From positions 1 through 64,000 of the forward strand of contig CAWACK010000008.1 in assembly GCA_963780545.1 (NCBI GenBank): DNA of 64,000 nucleotides, in the 5' to 3' direction. The notes under the pieces were generated by a model that saw only the letters and a program-made list of their open reading frames with translations, made no database searches and had not been told where the DNA came from. Origin of the DNA: UBA8941 sp963780545. GTDB lineage: Archaea > Thermoproteota > Bathyarchaeia > TCS64. Below, piece after piece: positions 59,875 through 64,000 of this stretch. The stretch's first letter is position 1; the number at the start of each line of letters is the position of its first letter. The translations under genes and the position numbers were made by a program.

Positions 59875-60786
59875 TTATGGAGGTTTTGTGGTTTCCTCTT
59901 TTAGCTTCCACTTAGTATACTCGACTAGACCTATGATGTTGGGGATGGCTGTACTTCTTTTATCGTCATCCGCGTCGAGAGAGAGACGAAGGATTGGGTC
60001 TTGCTCCTTGAGTAACTCCCAGATTCCGTTTATATCGAGTCCTTCCTTGACCCCATTTTCCACGACTTCGACCCAGGTCTGAAGCTCTCCCTTGTAGAAC
60101 GTCAGCTTCTTCCCCGCGTCGTAGGAGTAGCCGAAGTGGCTGTAACAGACGATCTCGGGGCGAAGAGCGATTAGCTTGTCGAGGGTCTCTAATGCCTTCT
60201 CGGGGTTAAATGGTGGTGGAGTTATCGGGAAGATATTCCCACTTCTCTTGCTGAAGCTCCCCCCACAATCACCAAGAATGATAATTCTATAGTCAGGTTC
60301 CCAGAAACTCTGTCCGTGGCTCGCGTGTCCCGGTGTCCAGATCACCTTTAATGTCGCGCCTTGGAGGTCGAGGACTTCACCTTCCTTTGACTCCTGTATT
60401 TTCATGGGGTTGAGGCCACGTACCTCCCCATACTTTTGGTAGGAGGAACCGAAAAACTGCTTCGCTGATTCGATGAGGCGACTAGGATCAACTAGGTGTT
60501 CCACAGCCTTTGGGTGGGCGTAGACATCGGCCTCTGGGTGAACCTCTATCATCTTCCACGCTCCACCGCCATGGTCAAGGTGGATGTGTGTAAGTCCCAC
60601 GTATCGGAGCTGTCTAATCCCTAGTTCCTTCAACCCCTCTAAAACCCCTGGTATTTGGCTCGTTGGCCCAGGATCGATTAGTATGGGCTCCCCGCCTTTT
60701 ACGAGGTATGTCCCAAGTACACCCTGGGAGCCGTGATAAGGTGAATCGATTAAGTAGACTGGACCGAGTATCTGCTGGGTGAGCAC
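59875..60786 (-). CDS. Metallo-beta-lactamase-fold hydrolase
   Basis: A 303-residue protein with the HxHxDH motif (THIHLDHGGGAWKM), further ligands in WTPGHASHGQ and GDCGG, and a late CYSHFGYS histidine. The substrate is unknown. A C-terminal helical extension (about 60 residues) resembles that of group II glyoxalase/quinolone-synthesis-type enzymes but could be something else. Confidence 0.87.
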   Translation of the reverse strand: MLTQQILGPVYLIDSPYHGSQGVLGTYLVKGGEPILIDPGPTSQIPGVLEGLKELGIRQLRYVGLTHIHLDHGGGAWKMIEVHPEADVYAHPKAVEHLVDPSRLIESAKQFFGSSYQKYGEVRGLNPMKIQESKEGEVLDLQGATLKVIWTPGHASHGQSFWEPDYRIIILGDCGGSFSKRSGNIFPITPPPFNPEKALETLDKLIALRPEIVCYSHFGYSYDAGKKLTFYKGELQTWVEVVENGVKEGLDINGIWELLKEQDPILRLSLDADDDKRSTAIPNIIGLVEYTKWKLKEETTKPP

Positions 60787-60811
60787 AATTCACCCGTGCA
60801 ACATCATGTTT

Positions 60812-61390
60812 TTAATCCCTTCGAAGCGAAGACCATGTGAAGGAATTTACGATGGCGCTCAGCACGATCGTTGCGCCAATTATTATTATGAATCCGGGGA
60901 GTAGGTCCGCACCGCTGATCGTCCCTTGCCCGTATAGCATAATAATATAGGCCACTGCGAAGCCGCCGAGTGCACCTACGACATTGCCAATACCTTTCAT
61001 AACGCGGCCGGAAACCATTCTAAGGGACCCCTCAACGAGACCCCAAACCGACATAATAATGAAGAAGAGAAAAATCGGCTCAGTCAAACCTATTGGCAGC
61101 ATAGTGGGGCCATTCACCCAACTTCGAAGCCAAGTTATTATCTCACCCCAAACACCCGGATACTGTAGATAGACCCAAGCAACGTCGATGAGGAAAACGC
61201 CAAACCCCACACCATCGAGGTAATCAGGGCCGCGATCAAACCGTTCGAAACGCATCTCCATGCGTCTGTCGAATCTTCGACTCCACTGTCCTTCGAAGGG
61301 TTTAGCAGGCGCATCCAGCTTCTGCCCGCACCTATCACAGAATACAGCATCAGCTGGGAGCTCCTTGCCACACTTGGCACAGAAGACCAT
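60812..61390 (-). CDS. Zinc-ribbon membrane protein
   Basis: About 192 residues: an N-terminal double-knuckle zinc ribbon (FCAKCGKELPADAVFCDRCGQKL), a basic linker (RRFDRRMEMRFERFDRG) and about four hydrophobic helices. Many archaea have such zinc-ribbon-membrane proteins of unknown role. ATG 61390 is the likely start; GTG 61399 would add three residues. Confidence 0.8.
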   Translation of the reverse strand: MVFCAKCGKELPADAVFCDRCGQKLDAPAKPFEGQWSRRFDRRMEMRFERFDRGPDYLDGVGFGVFLIDVAWVYLQYPGVWGEIITWLRSWVNGPTMLPIGLTEPIFLFFIIMSVWGLVEGSLRMVSGRVMKGIGNVVGALGGFAVAYIIMLYGQGTISGADLLPGFIIIIGATIVLSAIVNSFTWSSLRRD

Positions 61391-61492
61391 TATAATCACT
61401 ACGATGCGAGTGAGTTGGGAGGGATATAAGGGTAAAGGAAATACCGGTAACTCATTTTAAAACCAGCGTGCCCACTTACCCTCTGAACAAAT

Positions 61493-62452
61493 ATGCGCGT
61501 AGCGGTCACAGGTGGGGCGGGCTACATAGGCTCCACACTCGTCAGGAACCTTCTGGAGGAAGGCCACAGTGTGGCTACAATCGACAACCAATTCGCAGGA
61601 AATTATAAACACATAAAGAAACTGAAGACCACGAAGCTGGAAATCATAGAGGGAGACATTAGGGACCAAAAGGATCTCGACAAATCATTCAAGGGGGCAG
61701 ACGCCATAGTCCACGCTGCTGCACTCTCAAACCTAGATATATGCAACAAGAGTCCTGAGGAAGCCATATCCGTTAACATCTATGGCACATACAAGGTCCT
61801 CGAGGCTGCTATGAGGAACGATGTAAAAAGAGTTGTCTTCTGCAGCAGCGCAGCGGTTTACGGGATCCCAAAAAATATACCGGTAACCGAGACACATGCT
61901 ACAAATCCCCTGAACCTCTACGGTGTAACCAAACTCAGCGGTGAGAAACTGATCGATTCCTACAACTTGAATCACGACTTGGAGACTGTAAATCTCCGAT
62001 TTGGGAACGTATACGGCGTCGGTCTATACACGAACTGGGCTGGTGTGATTCCAAAGTTCGTCGCACAAGGCGTCGAAGGAAAACCCCTTACGGTTTATGG
62101 CGACGGGGAAAGTACAAGAGACTTCGTACACGTTGAGGACATCGCGTGTGCAATTATTCTCAGCCTCTCGGCTCAAAATATAAAGAGCGAGACATTTAAC
62201 ATAGGAAGCGAGACAACCACAGTTAACGAGATAGCGGACATCGTATCACAGGAAGTTGAGGAAACAACGAAGAAAAGCGTCTTGATTACTAGACTCCCAC
62301 CCCGCTTAGGTGAGACTAAGGAGTTCAGTTACGATACCTCGAAAGTCGAGAAGATTCTTGGGTTCAAACCGAGATGGAAACTTAGGGATGGCATTAAACA
62401 AATAATCCTTTACAAGCTAAATTCTGATAAACCGGGGATTACAAAAAGTTGA
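61493..62452 (+). CDS. NAD-dependent epimerase/dehydratase, GalE-like
   Basis: A 319-residue extended SDR with the Rossmann motif TGGAGYIGS, the serine segment FCSSAAVYG and the catalytic YGVTKLSGEK (YxxxK). It resembles UDP-glucose 4-epimerase and related nucleotide-sugar epimerases. It could supply sugars for the surface or N-glycans. Convergent with the Lrp-domain gene, with stop codons touching. Confidence 0.87.
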   Translation: MRVAVTGGAGYIGSTLVRNLLEEGHSVATIDNQFAGNYKHIKKLKTTKLEIIEGDIRDQKDLDKSFKGADAIVHAAALSNLDICNKSPEEAISVNIYGTYKVLEAAMRNDVKRVVFCSSAAVYGIPKNIPVTETHATNPLNLYGVTKLSGEKLIDSYNLNHDLETVNLRFGNVYGVGLYTNWAGVIPKFVAQGVEGKPLTVYGDGESTRDFVHVEDIACAIILSLSAQNIKSETFNIGSETTTVNEIADIVSQEVEETTKKSVLITRLPPRLGETKEFSYDTSKVEKILGFKPRWKLRDGIKQIILYKLNSDKPGITKS

Positions 62453-62683
62453 CTATTCGAGGACGACCATTGTGAGCGTCGACCTCACATGATTGAGGCG
62501 CCTAATCTTGCTTGTGATGGCGTCCTTAATCTCCTGCATTGATGGAGCCTCGAGGCGGACAACGAAGTCGTAGACGCCATATACCCCATAAACCTCCTTT
62601 ACCTCCGGTATCTCCTTAAGCGCCTTGCTGACGTCTGTTCCTTCTCCGAGGTCGGTATTGATTAATACAAAGGCTACGCTCAT
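62453..62683 (-). CDS. Stand-alone Lrp/AsnC ligand-binding (RAM) domain
   Basis: About 76 residues matching only the C-terminal effector domain of Lrp/AsnC regulators: VAFVLINTDLGEGTDVSKALKEIPEVKEVYGVYGVYDFVVRLEAPSM. There is no helix-turn-helix. Such proteins bind amino acids or other small ligands and may modulate full-length Lrp proteins. ATG 62683 gives the right length. Confidence 0.85.
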   Translation of the reverse strand: MSVAFVLINTDLGEGTDVSKALKEIPEVKEVYGVYGVYDFVVRLEAPSMQEIKDAITSKIRRLNHVRSTLTMVVLE

Positions 62684-62868
62684 GGCTTCACCTGAGTATC
62701 TCTTCACTTGAAGGTCATTTAACGTTTTCTAAGAATATTTCCCATGAATTTTTATTCAATATACCATCACATTACTCTAAAGACAGCGACGTTATTCGTC
62801 TTTTGTCGAGACAGCTTTCGTCACAACTCTTAATCTCCCCGCTGCGGAGGGTGTTCTAGGCTGAGAAT

Positions 62869-64000
62869 TTGGGTCTATACAGGGGCGTATCCATTGTCGG
62901 GGCGGGTATGACGAGATTCCATAATAAAATCCACGCGGATAAGACGGGTAGGGAGCTTTTCGTGGATGCTGCGTTAGAAGCGACTGCCTCCGTCGATAAA
63001 GGTATCAGGCTCCGGGACGCAGGAGCCCTCTTCTTAGGAAACTTTACGAGCGATGTCTTCGAGGGACAGGGTCATACTGCGGCAGTGACGGCGGATTGGC
63101 TTGGTATTAATCCAATACCTGCCTTCAGAATCGAGGACGCGTGTGCAAGCTCAGGTGCAGCACTCAACCTGGGCGTAATAACGATTGCTTCCGGGATGGC
63201 TGATGTCGTCATCGTTGGCGGTGTAGAAAAGATGAGCCGCCTAAACACGGAGCAGGTTACGGATGCCCTCGCCCTTGCTGCTGATGCCTCATATGAGGTG
63301 TCTGTCGGCTTTACATTCCCCTCAATTTATGGTGCATTGGCTTCTGCTTATTTCAAGAAATATAACGCGACCTGGGAACAGCTCGCAGCTGTCACAATTA
63401 AGAATCATAGGAATGGTGCCCTCAACCCGAAGGCCCATTTCCAGTCCGACATCAAAACCACCGCCATTAAGATTGGTGAGAAGGATGGCAGAACATTCAA
63501 AAATGAACTTGAGTTCCTAAGATCCGACTTCAACCCCGTTGTCGCGTCACCGTTGAGGCTCTTCGATTGCTGCCCGGTCTCAGATGGGGCCGCGGCTGTG
63601 ATCCTCGCAGCAGACGACGTCGCACGGAGATATACCGACACTCCAGTCAAGATCGCTGGGATTGGGCAAGCCTCTGATACAATTGCATTACACAGTCGGT
63701 CCGACTTCACAACTCTCAGAGCCACAGTTAAAGCCGTCAAAGACGCTTACGCAATGGCGGAAGTGAAACCCAAGGACATACAGGTCGCTGATGTGCACGA
63801 CTGTTTCACCATCGCTGAGGTTGTGGCTACGGAGGACCTCGGATTCTTCCCATATGGGCAGGGTGGTAGAGCGGCCGAGGAGGGGCGAACCGCTTTGAAC
63901 GGCGAGTTACCAATCAACCCTGATGGAGGTCTCAAAGCTAAGGGTCATCCCGTCGGGGCAACAGGTGCCGCCATGGCTTACGAGATGTTTAAGCAGCTAC
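62869..64000 (+). CDS. Archaeal acetyl-CoA C-acetyltransferase-like thiolase (SCP-x type), partial
   Basis: The open frame runs off the end of the window after about 377 residues. It is a thiolase-like enzyme with the active-site cysteine in EDACASSGAALNLG, the histidine region HDCFTIAE and the catalytic GLKAKGHPVGATGAA. It starts at TTG 62869, the first start codon after TAG 62857. In archaea this enzyme condenses two acetyl-CoA for mevalonate synthesis and usually pairs with HMG-CoA synthase and a DUF35 zinc-ribbon protein, which would be expected just beyond the window. Confidence 0.9.
   Translation, partial: MGLYRGVSIVGAGMTRFHNKIHADKTGRELFVDAALEATASVDKGIRLRDAGALFLGNFTSDVFEGQGHTAAVTADWLGINPIPAFRIEDACASSGAALNLGVITIASGMADVVIVGGVEKMSRLNTEQVTDALALAADASYEVSVGFTFPSIYGALASAYFKKYNATWEQLAAVTIKNHRNGALNPKAHFQSDIKTTAIKIGEKDGRTFKNELEFLRSDFNPVVASPLRLFDCCPVSDGAAAVILAADDVARRYTDTPVKIAGIGQASDTIALHSRSDFTTLRATVKAVKDAYAMAEVKPKDIQVADVHDCFTIAEVVATEDLGFFPYGQGGRAAEEGRTALNGELPINPDGGLKAKGHPVGATGAAMAYEMFKQL

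Noticed and set aside
1..64000. CRISPR array, rRNA, insertion sequence or integrase
   Set aside because: No regular direct repeats, no rRNA sequence, no transposase or integrase reading frame and no paired terminal repeats were seen.

Overview
The window is archaeal chromosome, most likely from the TACK/Thermoproteota side and plausibly a Bathyarchaeia-type lineage. The evidence is a TFB gene, smc-scpA-scpB, DUF373, Gar1 and SRP19, an RpoE1-Spt4-DPCK-S24e-S27ae block, RpoK next to a thermosome, ribosomal proteins S8e, L35Ae and S25e (S25e is usually absent from Euryarchaeota), and two tRNAs with introns at position 37/38. Many genes have an A/T-rich box about 25 bases before a leaderless or short-leader start, as expected of archaeal promoters. 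The lineage is inferred; no marker phylogeny could be run.

Layout. 1-2.6 kb: a copper-handling set (YHS/CPC P-type ATPase, HMA protein, thioredoxin-fold protein) broken by many single-base frameshifts. 2.7-6.4 kb: a three-gene NAD(P)H-diaphorase module (NuoE/NuoF/HoxU-like) whose NuoE-like subunit carries an N-terminal zinc ribbon, plus a truncated paralogue of that subunit with the same 5' leader. 6.5-18 kb: information-processing and housekeeping genes (tRNA-Gln, TFB, DUF373, cis-prenyltransferase, M24 peptidase, SMC-ScpAB, HypE, S8e, SRP19, Gar1). 18-28 kb: alanine racemase, a class I amidotransferase, an enolase-superfamily epimerase, a YtcJ-type amidohydrolase, a gamma-glutamylcyclotransferase-like protein, a GNAT, a D-Ala-D-Ala-ligase-type ATP-grasp, a PP-loop protein that may be MurL-like, and a threonine-synthase-like PLP enzyme. 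28-42.8 kb: Lhr/Ski2-type helicase, MurG-like glycosyltransferase, AMMECR1, Mut7-C, CBS protein, RpoK, thermosome, and the RpoE/ribosomal operon. 43-46 kb: a foreign-looking island (lipocalin, Old Yellow Enzyme family reductase, a gene remnant). 46-55 kb: EFR1-type ferredoxin, GfcR-like regulator, tRNA-Lys and tRNA-Gly with introns, PadR, a RimK-type ATP-grasp overlapping a cyclophilin-like protein, S25e, IleRS. 55-64 kb: a second YtcJ amidohydrolase, an omega-aminotransferase plus methylmalonate-semialdehyde dehydrogenase pair, a metallo-beta-lactamase protein, GalE-like, a stand-alone Lrp ligand-binding domain, and a thiolase running off the end.

The most interesting biology is the 18-28 kb stretch. 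Enzymes that normally make and join D-amino acids for bacterial peptidoglycan sit in an archaeon with no Mur ligases in view. Either it makes a D-amino-acid-containing wall or small molecule of its own, or it remodels imported muropeptides.

Two sequence-level oddities cut across the window. First, smc, rps8e and the D-Ala-D-Ala-ligase-like gene have no ATG, GTG or TTG in the right place; each has an in-frame ACG there, two of them at ideal distance from GGAGG. Second, alternating (CG)n palindromes recur between genes. Single-base frameshifts in alr, srp19 and the helicase, and dense ones in the first 2.6 kb, mean that sequencing error must be excluded before any of these is read as biology.
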